Notes: generated from the sequence alone by a model not told the origin. A DNA stretch of 58,532 nt from Actinomycetes bacterium (GCA_021787365.1 JAJYMB010000043.1:1-58532), one strand, 5' to 3'; numbered from the stretch's first letter, positions 15,870 through 27,490 are shown. A program made the numbers and translations.

Positions 15870-18830
15870 TCAGCTGAACTTGGCGCCCGCGAGGACAGGT
15901 TCCAAGAACTTCGCCGTATAGCTGTCGGCGCACTTGGCGACCTGCTCGGGGGTGCCGGCGGTGACCAGCCGCCCGCCCCCGTCGCCACCCTCGGGGCCGA
16001 GGTCTATTATCCAGTCGGCCGTCTTGATGACATCCAGGTTGTGCTCGATCACTATCACGGTGTTGCCCTGGTCCACCAGGCGTGCGAGCACCCCGAGCAA
16101 CTTGCGCACGTCCTCGAAGTGAAGCCCGGTGGTCGGCTCGTCCAAGACATAAAGCGTGCGCCCGGTAGAACGGCGCGACAGCTCGGAGGCAAGCTTTATC
16201 CGCTGCGCCTCGCCCCCTGAAAGCGTCGGCGCTGGCTGGCCGAGCTTTATGTAACCAAGGCCGACGTCAACCAGGGTCTGCATGTGGCGGCTGATGACCG
16301 GTTGGTTGGAAAAGAACTCCGCGGCCTCCTCGCAGGACATGTCGAGGACCTCTGCGATGTTCTTGCCCTTGAACGTGATGTCCAGAGTGTCCCGGTTGTA
16401 ACGGGCCCCCTTGCAGACCTCACAGGGCACGTAGACGTCAGGCAGGAAGTGCATCTCGATCTTGATCGTGCCGTCGCCGGCACAGGCGTCGCACCGGCCG
16501 CCGGTTACGTTGAAGGAAAAGCGGCCTGGCTGGTAACCGCGTACCTTGGCCTCCGTGGTGGTCGCGAAAAGGCGGCGGACGTGGTCGAAGACGCCCGTGT
16601 AGGTGGCGGGGTTGCTCCGAGGCGTACGGCCGATCGGCGACTGATCGACGTCGACGACCTTGTCGAAGGCGTCCATGCCGTCCACCCGCTTGTGCCGGCC
16701 AGGCACCTCTTTCGACTTGTAGATGCGGCTCATCATGGCCCGGAGCAGGATGTCGTTGACGAGGGTCGACTTTCCCGACCCAGACACACCCGTCACGACC
16801 ACGAAGCACCCGACTGGGAACTCCACGTCGATGCCCGCCAGGTTGTGCTCCCTCGCGCCGCGCACCACGAGCCACCCTGCCGGTGGCCGGCGCAGCGACG
16901 GCACCGGGATAAAACGCTTGCCCGAGAGGTACTGGCCCGTCAAGGACGCCTTGGTGCGCAACAGGTCCTTCACGCTGCCAGACACCACCACCTGGCCGCC
17001 GTGCTCGCCGGCCCCCGGGCCGATGTCGACCACGTGGTCGGCGTTACGGATCGTCTCCTCGTCGTGCTCGACCACGATCACGGTATTGCCGAGGTCGCGC
17101 AAACGCAGCAGCGTGTCGATCAGCTTGCGGTTGTCGCGCTGGTGAAGGCCGATCGAAGGCTCGTCGAGCACGTAGAGCACGCCCACGAGACCGCTCCCGA
17201 TCTGAGAGGCGAGCCTGATGCGCTGCGCCTCCCCGCCGGCGAGCGTGCCGGCGCTGCGGTTGAGGCAGAGGTAGTCGAGGCCGACGTCTACCAAGAACTG
17301 CAGGCGCGCCCTCACTTCCTTGAGCACCCTGTCCGCGATCAGGTGGTCCCGCTCGGAAAGGGTGAGGTCCGCGACGAAATGCGTGGCATCGCGGATCGAG
17401 AGGTCGCACAGCTCGAAGATGCTTTTGCCGCTTACGGTGACGGCGAGGCTTTCGGGCTTCAAGCGTGCTCCGCCGCACGCCCGGCATGGCACCTCCCGCA
17501 TGTAACCCTCGATCTGCTCGCGGGTCGAATCGGACTCGGCCTCGGTGTGGCGGCGTTGCAGGAACGGTATGACGCCCTCGTAGTGGGTGTAATAGGAGCG
17601 TGTGCGGCCGAAACGGTTTTTGTAGTGGAGGTGGACCTGCGTGCTGCCCGAGCCGTACAAGATCACTTTTTGGTCTTGCTTCTTGAGCTTGCGCCACGGC
17701 ACCGATGTCGAGATGTCGAAGGTCTCGGCCACCCCTTGCAGCAAGCGGCCGAAGTACTCAGTGCGGGCGCCGGCCCACGGCGCGACCGCCCCGTCATCGA
17801 TGGAGCGGTCGGGGTCGGGCACTACGAGCTCGGGGTCGACCTCGTAGCGGGTCCCGAGGCCGTCACAGGTGGGGCAGGCGCCATAAGGAGAGTTGAACGA
17901 GAAGTTGCGCGGTGCCAGCTCGTCGAAGGACCGCCCGCACACCGGGCAGGCCAGGTGCTGCGAAAACACGAGCGTTTCGGCTTTCGTGCCCTGCTCCCCC
18001 ACCCCGGCCTCCTGTGGTCCCTCGCCCACCTGGGGCCCCGGGTCTTGGCGCGCGCCTAGGGAGGTACTTCCATTCGGAGCGCCGGCGCTCTTGGGCTGCC
18101 CGCCATCCTCTCGGGGGACGATCTGAACCTGTGCCACCCCATCGGCCAGCCTGAGGGCCGTCTCGAGCGAGTCCGTGAGACGCCTCTCGATGCCGGGCCG
18201 GAGCACGAGCCGGTCCACGACCACTTCGATCGTGTGGTTCTCGTAACGGGCCAACTTCGGCACGCCCGACAGCTCGTAGACGGTGCCGTCGACCCGGGCG
18301 CGGGCGAAGCCCTGGCCGGCCAGCTCAGCAAAGAGGCTCTCGTACTCGCCTTTGCGCCCCCGCACGACCGGCGCCAGCACCTGGAAACGGGTGCCCTCCG
18401 GCAGCGTGAGCACCCGGTCAACGATCTGTTGGGGCGTCTGGCGCGACACGACGCTCCCGTCGTCGGGGCAGTGAGGTACTCCGACACGGGCGTAGAGCAG
18501 CCGCAAGTAGTCGTAAATCTCGGTGATCGTCCCCACGGTGCTGCGGGGGTTGCGGGACGCCGCCTTCTGGTCGATCGAGATGGCCGGCGACAAGCCCTCG
18601 ATGAAGTCGACGTCGGGCTTGTCCATTTGGCCGAGGAACTGTCGCGCGTACGCGGACAGGGACTCCACGTACCGGCGCTGGCCTTCCGCGTAGATGGTGT
18701 CGAACGCCAGGCTGCTCTTGCCCGAACCCGAAAGCCCCGTGAACACGATGAGCCGGTCTCTCGGCAGGTCGACCGAGACGTCCCGCAGGTTGTGCTCGCG
18801 TGCACCTCGCACGATCAGCCGGTCCGACAT
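15870..18830 (-). CDS. uvrA: Excinuclease ABC subunit UvrA
   Basis: Damage-recognition ATPase of excision repair, 986 aa. It has two ABC modules: Walker A 'GLSGSGKSS' (about residue 32) and 'GVSGSGKST' (about 660), signatures '[10 protein letters not shown]' and '[10 protein letters not shown]', and Walker B '[11 protein letters not shown]' and '[11 protein letters not shown]'. Zinc-binding Cys pairs are seen in 'CPVCG...CPTC', 'CRACGG' and 'CDAC...CEVC'. A low-complexity insert of about 40 residues near 245-285 ('[20 protein letters not shown]') makes it longer than the usual 940-960. ATG 18830 follows TACGCT by 6 nt, so the mRNA may be leaderless. A LexA-like box lies in the -35 region. Confidence 0.98.
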   Translation of the reverse strand: MSDRLIVRGAREHNLRDVSVDLPRDRLIVFTGLSGSGKSSLAFDTIYAEGQRRYVESLSAYARQFLGQMDKPDVDFIEGLSPAISIDQKAASRNPRSTVGTITEIYDYLRLLYARVGVPHCPDDGSVVSRQTPQQIVDRVLTLPEGTRFQVLAPVVRGRKGEYESLFAELAGQGFARARVDGTVYELSGVPKLARYENHTIEVVVDRLVLRPGIERRLTDSLETALRLADGVAQVQIVPREDGGQPKSAGAPNGSTSLGARQDPGPQVGEGPQEAGVGEQGTKAETLVFSQHLACPVCGRSFDELAPRNFSFNSPYGACPTCDGLGTRYEVDPELVVPDPDRSIDDGAVAPWAGARTEYFGRLLQGVAETFDISTSVPWRKLKKQDQKVILYGSGSTQVHLHYKNRFGRTRSYYTHYEGVIPFLQRRHTEAESDSTREQIEGYMREVPCRACGGARLKPESLAVTVSGKSIFELCDLSIRDATHFVADLTLSERDHLIADRVLKEVRARLQFLVDVGLDYLCLNRSAGTLAGGEAQRIRLASQIGSGLVGVLYVLDEPSIGLHQRDNRKLIDTLLRLRDLGNTVIVVEHDEETIRNADHVVDIGPGAGEHGGQVVVSGSVKDLLRTKASLTGQYLSGKRFIPVPSLRRPPAGWLVVRGAREHNLAGIDVEFPVGCFVVVTGVSGSGKSTLVNDILLRAMMSRIYKSKEVPGRHKRVDGMDAFDKVVDVDQSPIGRTPRSNPATYTGVFDHVRRLFATTTEAKVRGYQPGRFSFNVTGGRCDACAGDGTIKIEMHFLPDVYVPCEVCKGARYNRDTLDITFKGKNIAEVLDMSCEEAAEFFSNQPVISRHMQTLVDVGLGYIKLGQPAPTLSGGEAQRIKLASELSRRSTGRTLYVLDEPTTGLHFEDVRKLLGVLARLVDQGNTVIVIEHNLDVIKTADWIIDLGPEGGDGGGRLVTAGTPEQVAKCADSYTAKFLEPVLAGAKFS

Positions 18831-18836
18831 AGGGTA

Positions 18837-18842
18837 AGCGTA
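18837..18842 (-). promoter_or_regulatory. Leaderless-type -10 box of uvrA
   Basis: On the minus strand TACGCT, then 6 nt, then the uvrA ATG. The spacing fits transcription starting at the start codon. No classical -35; a LexA-like palindrome occupies that place. Confidence 0.6.
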
Positions 18843-18853
18843 AGGGTAGCAGT

Positions 18854-18871
18854 TGCGAACGCATGTTTGTC
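18854..18871. promoter_or_regulatory. LexA-like (SOS) box upstream of uvrA
   Basis: GCGAAC-GCAT-GTTTGT matches 9 of 12 specified positions of the actinobacterial LexA site TCGAAC-N4-GTTCGA. It is centred about 20 nt upstream of the -10, where bound LexA would block RNA polymerase. I see no such site before uvrB or uvrC. Confidence 0.6.
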
Positions 18872-19019
18872 GCTCATCGCCGACGGCCAGACCGGCTAGC
18901 GCGCTAGCGGGAGGACCGGCTGCGCAGGACTGGGCGGCGGGAGGGCCGTGTACTCGAGCGGCGGGCTCGTTCCGAAGGCCGGCCCGACGGTCAAGTGCGG
19001 ACCGCCCGCCGCAGTGCCG

Positions 19020-20504
19020 TCAGGCGACGATGCGCACCGGCCCCGACCAGGAGAGGCCACCGTCGGTAGAGCGCCAAAGCTGCTCTGGAGGAGGGCCGTT
19101 CGGCCAGGGCCAGTCCGGTGGTGAACTGACTTGACTACGGAGGGCGGCACCCGTCGTCGAGTCCGTGAACCCGACCCAGGACCAGGAGTAGCCGGTCGAA
19201 CCGGTGGTATGCACAGCCCGCCAGGACGCGCCCCCGTCGGTCGTGAGCAGCAACCCGCCCTGCGGGCTCGGGACGACGACGGCCGCAGTTGCGCTCGCCG
19301 GCGCTACGAACGCGAAGTTGGGCAGCGTGGGGGCAGCGGTGAGGTGCTGCCAATGCGCTCCTCCGTCGGCCGAACGCCACAACCCCGCCAGCATGCCCGT
19401 TGGGCACACCGCCCAGACGGTACTCGAAGACGCCGCTCGCAGTTGTCCCCCGAGCCCTTGGTAGCAGGGGCTCTTGTAGGTGCTGAAGCTGGTGCCCGAC
19501 CCGGTCCCGACCACCAGGAGCTGGTCGGCGGTGGACTGCGACGTCGTCAACGACAGCCACAGGTTGGGCCCGTGCACGGTCATGGCCGCGATCGGGTCGG
19601 CGCCGGCAGGTAAATGAACCTGGAGCGGCACCCAGTCATCGGTGCTGACAGGGCTCCGCTCGAGCGACATGCTCGAGCAGCTGCCTTGCTGGCACGTCCC
19701 GACGAGGGCGAAGGCGTAGCCGGCGCCGGTGCCGAAAGCGAGCAGCTCTCGGCCCTGCAGGAAAGCTGGTTCCGACCAATGCTCGCCACCGTCGTGGGTG
19801 TCCCAGAAGGCGCCGCCGGGGTGGGTGTCGTAGGCAAACCCGTCAAGCGGGTCAGCAAAGCGCAAAGTGTTAACTGCCCCGGCGGGGGAGGAGGAGCCCA
19901 CGTCGAGGGGCGATGCCGGCGCCGGGAGGCCGACGAAGCTCGCTCCCCCGTTGGTCGTACGCACGATCGAGGTGCAGATCGCGTTGGGGCAAGGGGCGAT
20001 GCCGAGCAGCCAGAACTCACTTGGCGAGATCGCCGTGAACGAGACAGGGTCGAAGCCGGAGGGCACGAAGCCGCCAGCCGGCTGGCCACTCGCCAAGGCG
20101 CTCGGTGCCTGGCCAGCAGTCGTCGTGGGGCTGGCCGGCACCGACGAAGACGTCGACGAAGACGTCGACGAAGACGTCGCGGTAGGCCCGGAGGTCGTCG
20201 AGGTCGCCCTGGTCGTCGAGGTCGCCCTGGTCGTCGAAGTCACAGATGTCGAGGTCGCCCTGGTCGTCGAAGTCGTTGTCGAGGTCGCAGCGGTCGTCGA
20301 CGTCGAAGTCGCCCTGGTAGTCGAGGTCGCCCTGGTCGTCGAGGTCACAGATGTCGAGCTCGCCCTGGTCGTCGTGAGCCCCGAGGTCGTCGTAGATGCA
20401 GACGCAGCCTTACGGGACGCGACCTTGGTCCCGCCGCAAGCCGCCAGCGCCAGGGCCAGGATGGCACACGCCGCCGCCGCCGGCATGACACCCTTTGCCC
20501 TCAT
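19020..20504 (-). CDS. Lipoprotein with Ser/Thr-rich stalk and BNR-type beta-propeller
   Basis: A 494-aa surface lipoprotein. The signal ends in the lipobox LALAAC (Cys about 23), so it is lipid-anchored outside the membrane. Residues about 30-125 are a Thr/Ser/Ala stalk with repeats such as TSTTRATS. The rest is a propeller with Asp-box motifs: 'TTNGGASF', 'THDGGEHW', 'SADGGAHW', 'TTDGGASW' and 'STDGGLSW', as in Ycf48/sialidase-type repeats. The ligand is unknown. ATG 20504 supplies the RAK charge of the signal. TAAGGT 10 nt upstream may be its -10. It is convergent with nothing and lies 189 nt after uvrA on the same strand. Confidence 0.82.
   Translation of the reverse strand: MRAKGVMPAAAACAILALALAACGGTKVASRKAASASTTTSGLTTTRASSTSVTSTTRATSTTRATSTSTTAATSTTTSTTRATSTSVTSTTRATSTTRATSTTSGPTATSSSTSSSTSSSVPASPTTTAGQAPSALASGQPAGGFVPSGFDPVSFTAISPSEFWLLGIAPCPNAICTSIVRTTNGGASFVGLPAPASPLDVGSSSPAGAVNTLRFADPLDGFAYDTHPGGAFWDTHDGGEHWSEPAFLQGRELLAFGTGAGYAFALVGTCQQGSCSSMSLERSPVSTDDWVPLQVHLPAGADPIAAMTVHGPNLWLSLTTSQSTADQLLVVGTGSGTSFSTYKSPCYQGLGGQLRAASSSTVWAVCPTGMLAGLWRSADGGAHWQHLTAAPTLPNFAFVAPASATAAVVVPSPQGGLLLTTDGGASWRAVHTTGSTGYSWSWVGFTDSTTGAALRSQVSSPPDWPWPNGPPPEQLWRSTDGGLSWSGPVRIVA
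20140..20400. repeat. Degenerate gtcgtcgaggtc-type repeats encoding the lipoprotein stalk
   Basis: Many copies of a 'ctggtcgtcgaggtc' or 'gacgtcgacgaa' pattern encode TS/TTRA repeats. They vary more than the uvrC and rpsA arrays, so they are older or under looser selection. Confidence 0.75.
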
Positions 20505-20658
20505 GACACTGGTAACCTTACGTCACCCCGAGCAGGTTCCCCCTGGTACGAGCCGCGCGGTGCTTTGAGGGGGCGCGAAGGGGCGAGCTGGTTCTAGGTG
20601 TAGCATGCGTGGCGCGACGTCGAGTTATACCCCCATGTCAAGGAAGAACCGATAAACC

Positions 20659-22368
20659 ATGTCCGAACTAAACCCGCCGAGCAGTGCCCCCGTGGCCGAT
20701 GCCGGTACCACAGAAATGGGCACTTTCGACGAGTCGGGTGCCTATACACCTCGCCAGGTCGTTTCCGACGACCTGGGCGGGACGTCTTTCGAAGACGCCA
20801 TAGCCAACACGATCATCGAGTTCGACGAGGGCGACATTGTCTCCGGCATGATCGTCAAGGTCGACAAAGACGAGGTCCTGCTCGATATCGGCTACAAGTC
20901 CGAAGGCGTAATCCCGGCCCGTGAGCTGTCCATTCGCCACGACGTCGACCCCCATGACGTCGTGAAGGTCGGCGACAAGATCGAAGCGCTCGTCATGCAA
21001 AAGGAGGACAAGGAGGGTCGTCTCGTCCTTTCCAAGAAGCGGGCGCAGTACGAGAGGGCTTGGGGCACGATCGAAGCCATCAAGGACCGCAACGGCACCG
21101 TGCGGGGCCCCGCGATCGAGGTCGTGAAGGGCGGCCTTATCGTGGACATCGGGCTGCGGGGCTTCCTGCCCGCGTCGCTCGTCGAACTCCGCAGGGTGCG
21201 CGACCTGCAGCCCTACGTGGGGCGGGAGCTCGAAGCCAAGATCATCGAACTCGACAAAAACCGCAACAACGTCGTACTGTCACGCCGCGCCTACTTGGAG
21301 GAGGCCCAGCGTTCGCAGCGCGACGAGTTCCTCACCAACCTGAAGCCGGGCGAGATCCGTGAGGGGGTCGTCTCGTCGGTGGTCAACTTCGGTGCGTTCG
21401 TCGACCTCGGGGGGATGGACGGGCTCATCCACGTCTCGGAGCTTTCCTGGAAGCACGTGGACCACCCTGGTCAGGTGGTCCAGGTCGGTGACCGCGTGAC
21501 CGTTCGGGTGCTCGACGTCGACATGGACCGAGAGCGGATAAGCCTTTCCCTGAAAGCCACCCAGGCGGACCCTTGGCAGGAGTTCGCCAACGCCCACCGT
21601 GTCGGCGAGCTTGTCTACGGGAGGGTGACCAAGCTGGTCCCCTTCGGCGCCTTTGTGCAGGTCGGCGACGGCATCGAGGGCCTGGTCCACATCTCCGAGA
21701 TGGCCGTGCACCACGTCGACCAGCCAGACCAGGTGGTGACGCCCGGCGAGGAGCTCTGGGTGAAGATCATCGACATAGACCTGGCCCGCCGGCGCATCAG
21801 CCTCTCGATCAAGCAGGCCGCCGAAGGCGGCGAGGTGGCGGCCGAGTACAGAGAGGCCTTCGGCGACCACGCCTACGACGAGCAGGGCAACTACATCGGC
21901 GGCGCCTACACTTCCTTCGAGCCCGAATCTGAAGCCCAAGCGGCGTGGGCCGGGTTCATAGCCGAACAAGAGCAAGCCCACCAGGAGCAGCCGCCGGAAG
22001 AGCCCTCCGGCGTCGGCGCTGCTCCGGAGAGTCAACCGGCCGACCCAACCCAGGCCGAAGCTCCCAGCGCATCCGCCTCGTTGCCCTCAGCCGAGCAATC
22101 GGCGCCTGCGGAGCAGGCAGAAGATCCAAATGCCGGTCCTTCGCCAGCTGGCAGTGCGACCGACACCGCCCCGACCAGCACCGCCCCGACCAGCACCGCC
22201 CCGACCAGCACCGCCCCGACCAGCACCGCCCCGACCAGCACCGCCCCGACCAGCACCGCCCCGACCAGCACCGCCCCGACCAGCACCGCCCCGACCGGCA
22301 CCGCCCCGACCGGCACCGCCCCGACCGACAACGCCGACGGGCGGACCGAGGCGACTCAGGCCAGCTGA
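20659..22368 (+). CDS. rpsA: 30S ribosomal protein S1
   Basis: Ribosome-associated RNA-binding protein that helps mRNA dock on the 30S subunit; 569 aa. Four S1 domains are seen at roughly 56-125, 140-208, 226-297 and 311-385, with the typical 'GAFVDLGGMDGLIHVSELS' and 'GAFVQVGDGIEGLVHISEMA' in domains 3 and 4. This four-domain form is the actinobacterial one. After residue about 430 comes a long Ala/Pro/Gln/Glu tail that ends in eleven TAPT(S/G/D) pentapeptides coded by a 15-bp repeat. AAGGA lies upstream of ATG 20659, and TAGCAT at 20601 could be a -10. It precedes coaE and uvrB as in other actinobacteria. Confidence 0.97.
   Translation: MSELNPPSSAPVADAGTTEMGTFDESGAYTPRQVVSDDLGGTSFEDAIANTIIEFDEGDIVSGMIVKVDKDEVLLDIGYKSEGVIPARELSIRHDVDPHDVVKVGDKIEALVMQKEDKEGRLVLSKKRAQYERAWGTIEAIKDRNGTVRGPAIEVVKGGLIVDIGLRGFLPASLVELRRVRDLQPYVGRELEAKIIELDKNRNNVVLSRRAYLEEAQRSQRDEFLTNLKPGEIREGVVSSVVNFGAFVDLGGMDGLIHVSELSWKHVDHPGQVVQVGDRVTVRVLDVDMDRERISLSLKATQADPWQEFANAHRVGELVYGRVTKLVPFGAFVQVGDGIEGLVHISEMAVHHVDQPDQVVTPGEELWVKIIDIDLARRRISLSIKQAAEGGEVAAEYREAFGDHAYDEQGNYIGGAYTSFEPESEAQAAWAGFIAEQEQAHQEQPPEEPSGVGAAPESQPADPTQAEAPSASASLPSAEQSAPAEQAEDPNAGPSPAGSATDTAPTSTAPTSTAPTSTAPTSTAPTSTAPTSTAPTSTAPTSTAPTGTAPTGTAPTDNADGRTEATQAS
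22162..22331. repeat. 15-bp tandem array in the 3' end of rpsA
   Basis: Eleven units: eight with accagc, two with accggc, one with accgac, otherwise identical. They encode TAPTS/TAPTG/TAPTD. Because 15 is a multiple of three, copy number can vary without breaking rpsA. The array also keeps the +1 frame open across the rpsA-coaE junction. Confidence 0.95.
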
Positions 22369-23102
22369 GCAAGGCTGAGCTAGCGCGCCCACCGCACGCC
22401 GTCCTGCGGGTCGGGCTGAGCGGGGGGTTGGGCGCCGGCAAATCGACTGTGGGCCGTCTGCTGGCGGCCCGGGGCGCTCTCGTCATCGACACGGACGAGG
22501 TGGCGCGCGAAGTGCTCGCCCCCGGCACGCCCGGGGAGAGAGCGGTGCTCGAACTCTTCGGCCCTTCAGTCGCGCACGAAGACGGCTCGTTGGACCGCAG
22601 GGCGCTGGCCAGCCGCGTCTTTGCATCTGCCTCTGACAGGCTGGCCCTGGAGGCGATAACCCACCCGCTCATCCGCAAGGAAGTAAACGCGCGCCTAGCC
22701 GCTCTGGAGGCCGGAGCAGGTGCTGCCAACCCGCGGGAGGACGCCGGCGCGGCGGCCTCGGGGCCCACCGGGCACGCCGGTGCACGTCGACGGCCCGCCA
22801 TGGTGGTGATCGAGATCCCGCTCCTCGACAGGTCCCGCCGGCGAGAGTACGACCTGGACACCGTGGTCCTTGTCGAAGCGCCCAACGACATCGCCCTGCA
22901 ACGGGCCACTCGCCGCGGGATACCGAAAGACGAGGCCATAGCGCGTATGGCCGCCCAACCGACCACAGCAGAACGCCGCGCCGCCGCCGACCGGGTTATC
23001 ACCAACGCTGGCAGCCTCCAAGAACTCGAAGCCCAAATTGACCACGTCCTGTGGCCTTGGCTGCTGCAGAAAGTGACAGCTTGCGACGACCCTGCGACGT
23101 GA
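22365..23102 (+). CDS. coaE: Dephospho-CoA kinase (start codon unusual)
   Basis: Last step of coenzyme A synthesis, ATP-dependent phosphorylation of dephospho-CoA. P-loop 'GLSGGLGAGKSTV', 'VIDTDEVAREVL', 'ITHPLIRKEV' and the late 'RIGIP..EAIARMAAQ' type block ('RRGIPKDEAIARMAAQPT') identify it. An insert of about 28 residues ('GAANPREDAGAAASG...') sits before 'VVIEIPLLDRS'. No ATG, GTG or TTG lies in frame between rpsA's S1 region and the P-loop. I place the start at CTG 22365, which overlaps the rpsA stop (CTGA); CTG 22404 would give the family's usual short N-terminus. The product is about 245 aa. Confidence 0.88.
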   Translation: MSKAELARPPHAVLRVGLSGGLGAGKSTVGRLLAARGALVIDTDEVAREVLAPGTPGERAVLELFGPSVAHEDGSLDRRALASRVFASASDRLALEAITHPLIRKEVNARLAALEAGAGAANPREDAGAAASGPTGHAGARRRPAMVVIEIPLLDRSRRREYDLDTVVLVEAPNDIALQRATRRGIPKDEAIARMAAQPTTAERRAAADRVITNAGSLQELEAQIDHVLWPWLLQKVTACDDPAT

Positions 23103-23181
23103 CCGAGTCCTCGCTCGGCCTCGAACGGCCCTGAGACTTACCGACGTGGCCCCGGGGAAGGCCATGGTCGCACCCCCCCGG

Positions 23182-23187
23182 TACCAT
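23182..23187 (+). promoter_or_regulatory. Leaderless-type -10 box of uvrB
   Basis: TACCAT, then 7 nt, then GTG 23195. There is no ribosome binding site in between, which fits a leaderless mRNA. Confidence 0.6.
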
Positions 23188-23194
23188 CGGACGC

Positions 23195-25267
<2,073 letters not shown>

Positions 25268-25342
25268 CTCCGACCGGGCCACCCCTTGGCAGGGTCTTCG
25301 TCCGCGAAAATGGCGGGGGGATCGCTCCCACCTGGCGTGGGC

Positions 25343-25348
25343 TACGAT
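25343..25348 (+). promoter_or_regulatory. Leaderless-type -10 box
   Basis: TACGAT, then 6 nt, then GTG 25355, the start of the secreted protein downstream of uvrB. Confidence 0.5.
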
Positions 25349-25354
25349 CTGGTC

Positions 25355-26134
25355 GTGGAGCGCCTTGGCCCGCACCATGTGCCCCTTGCCTGCGCCGCCC
25401 TGGCAGGCCGCTCCCGCCGGCCTCCCGCCCGGTCCTACCGGCGCTGGGCGGCGGCTGGAGTCGCCGGCGCCTCCTTCGTAGCGGGGCTGGCAACCCCCGC
25501 AGCAGCAGCGGCACCTGGTCCCTCGACGACGCCGCCGGCGGCGCGAGCTGCGAGCGGAAGTGGCACCTTCACCTGCAACCTTGTCGGCAAGGAGATCGTC
25601 ACGGGCACGCCGGACGTCGCGGCCCACGCCGTCCCTGCCATCCGCTCGGTACAGCTCACGCCCTATTTGGGCGGGTTGTTGGTCCGCTACCGGTTCCGTC
25701 CTGGCTTTGCGCTCGCGCCCGAAGGCGTCTACTTCGCGTGGTCCGTGTACGTATACCGCCACCGCGCCGACGCCAACAACTCCGTGCTCGCCGTGCAGCT
25801 CCAGATCGAGGACCGGGGCAAGGGCTGGGAGCCGAGCGGCTGGAGCGTGCTCGCATCGACCTATTACCAGGCGCAGCCGGTCGCCGGCCAGGTCCGCACC
25901 GACAAGGCTCGCGACGAGATCGCCACATATTTCCCTGCGGGTTTCGTCAACTTGAAACCGCCCTTTTACTGGTACGCTAGCCAGGAAGTCTTCCGCGGTT
26001 ACCTGCCCAAGAAGTCCAAGACGGCGCACCAGGACTGGAGCGTCAACGGGTCGATCGTAAACGACTGCCCGAGCGGGGTGCGCTCCAGCGCCTTCAGCCT
26101 CCCCTTCGCGGCCAAGTTGCTCACCGCCCAATAG
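25355..26134 (+). CDS. Secreted protein of unknown function
   Basis: About 259 aa, not recognised. The N-terminal arginine-rich segment 'SRRPPARSYRRW' leads into a hydrophobic core and 'TPAAAAAPGPS', a signal peptide with cleavage near residue 55-60; the n-region is long. The mature domain has Trp/Tyr-rich beta-like stretches ('YLGGLLVRYRFRPGFALAPEGVYFAWSVYVYRHR', 'FYWYASQEVFRGYLPKKS') and two Cys ('TFTCNL', 'VNDCPSG') that may form a disulphide. The start GTG 25355 is preferred to upstream ATGs because of the TACGAT box 6 nt before it. It is convergent with the ABC ATPase at 26343. Confidence 0.75.
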   Translation: MERLGPHHVPLACAALAGRSRRPPARSYRRWAAAGVAGASFVAGLATPAAAAAPGPSTTPPAARAASGSGTFTCNLVGKEIVTGTPDVAAHAVPAIRSVQLTPYLGGLLVRYRFRPGFALAPEGVYFAWSVYVYRHRADANNSVLAVQLQIEDRGKGWEPSGWSVLASTYYQAQPVAGQVRTDKARDEIATYFPAGFVNLKPPFYWYASQEVFRGYLPKKSKTAHQDWSVNGSIVNDCPSGVRSSAFSLPFAAKLLTAQ

Positions 26135-26223
26135 CGCGGCGCGAGCCTCAGGCGCATCGAGGCCGTCATCGGGAAAACCTGGTGCAACTCCATGCGCCGG
26201 CTCTTGTCGTCACAGCGGAAGGC

Positions 26224-26274
26224 CCCGGCCGGGTTGCCCGACCAGCGCCAGAGCGGCCCGAGCAACCGGCCGGG
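26224..26274. terminator. Long inverted repeat between convergent genes, possible terminator
   Basis: Arms 26224-26237 and 26262-26274 pair over 13 bp with one bulge around a 24-nt loop. It lies between two converging genes (ends 26134 and 26343). It lacks a T-run on either strand, so termination is only suggested by position. The rest of this 208-nt gap holds nothing else I can support. Confidence 0.35.
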
Positions 26275-26342
26275 CGCGCTCCGAGGCAATGTCGACCAGC
26301 GCGGCCCGGCCTACAAGCAGGGGCTTCGACCCGGGGCCCCCG

Positions 26343-27488
26343 TTACTTCTCAATGGCCACAAGGTGGCCCGGCTCGCACTCGACGAGTGGCGGCGGTGCC
26401 GACTCAGCCAAGACCTCGGTCAACGTCGCGCGCCGGCGGCGCCGCTGCCAGCGCCCGCCCTCCATCTCCATGAGGCTCGGCCGAGGGCCAGACGGCGCGT
26501 CCTCGGCGAGCACGGCCCCGGCTCGGACGGCATGTGTGCCTCGTGCTGCACCTACCTCTTCCTTGGCGCCATGGAGCGGCGAAAGCGAGCTCTTCGAGTA
26601 CCGCTTGGCCTCCGCAGGCTGGCCGGCGCCGGGAGGAGTACTTGGGGCAAGGGTGGGTGAACCATTTGAGGCGGGGACGGCAGAGGCATTGACGCTCCAG
26701 TCAAACGGCGCCCATTTCTTGTGCAGTTGCGGCACCGCCGTCAACAGGCTCTTGGTGTACCGGTGCTGCGGGTTGCCGAAAACCTTCTGTGTCTCCCCCA
26801 TTTCCACGACGGCTCCGTGGCGGAGGATGACGGTTTTGTCGCTTATGTAGTTACCGAGCGAGAGGTCGTGGGTGATGAAGAGGATCCCGAGGCCCCGGCG
26901 TTTCAGCGAGACCAACATGTTGAGCACGTCCACCCGGGTGGAAGCGTCGAGCATGCTGATGATCTCGTCTGCTATTAGCAGCCTCACATCGAGCAGGAGG
27001 GCGCGCGCAACGAGGAGACGCTGCTGCTGGCCGCCCGACAGCTGGTGGGGAAACTTGTTGAGCACGTCGGCCGGGTTGAGCGTCACGGTTTCCAAGGCGG
27101 TTTCCACCTTGGCCTGCCAGGCGTCTTTGGCCATGTCCCGGAAATACTCTTGGCGGACCATCTCGAAGACCCGGTCGGCCTTGTAGAGGGGGTTGTACGA
27201 GCTAAAGGGATCCTGGAAGACGCCTTGCACCTGCCTGTAGTACTCGTGGAGCTCCCGCCCCTTCTTCTGCATCACATCCGCGCCCTCGAAACTGACGCGG
27301 CCGCCAGAGGCAGGGACGAGGTGGAGCACGATCTTGCCGAGGGTCGACTTCCCCGAGCCGCTCTCGCCGATCAAGGAGACCACCTCGCCCCGGTCAATGT
27401 CGAAGCTCACCTGGCGCAGCGCCGGCTTGAAGTCCCCACCGAAAGTCCCCGACCTGTAGAGCTTGGAGACCTTGTCCAGCTCGAGCAT
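26343..27488 (-). CDS. ABC transporter ATP-binding protein (OppF/DppF type), second transporter
   Basis: 381 aa. Walker A '[11 protein letters not shown]' (about residue 43), Q-loop 'GVFQDPFSSYNP', signature 'LSGGQQQRLLVARAL' and Walker B 'LLIADE' then 'ISMLDASTR' are present. The usual Pro after DE is Ile here, a small departure. After 'AVPQLHKKW' about 85 residues of low complexity are inserted before the family's closing 'PPPLVECEPGHLVAIEK'. ATG 27488 lies 2 nt after the stop of the preceding ATPase; the upstream extension has no support. It is last gene of the LacI-controlled operon. By analogy with Opp-type sugar importers the cargo may be an oligosaccharide (inference). Confidence 0.93.
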   Translation of the reverse strand: MLELDKVSKLYRSGTFGGDFKPALRQVSFDIDRGEVVSLIGESGSGKSTLGKIVLHLVPASGGRVSFEGADVMQKKGRELHEYYRQVQGVFQDPFSSYNPLYKADRVFEMVRQEYFRDMAKDAWQAKVETALETVTLNPADVLNKFPHQLSGGQQQRLLVARALLLDVRLLIADEIISMLDASTRVDVLNMLVSLKRRGLGILFITHDLSLGNYISDKTVILRHGAVVEMGETQKVFGNPQHRYTKSLLTAVPQLHKKWAPFDWSVNASAVPASNGSPTLAPSTPPGAGQPAEAKRYSKSSLSPLHGAKEEVGAARGTHAVRAGAVLAEDAPSGPRPSLMEMEGGRWQRRRRRATLTEVLAESAPPPLVECEPGHLVAIEK

Positions 27489-27490
27489 GC

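Noticed and set aside
21945-22364. Upstream extension of the coaE frame inside rpsA
   Set aside because: It overlaps the S1 C-terminal tail out of frame and only stays open because of the 15-bp repeats; it encodes no family sequence.
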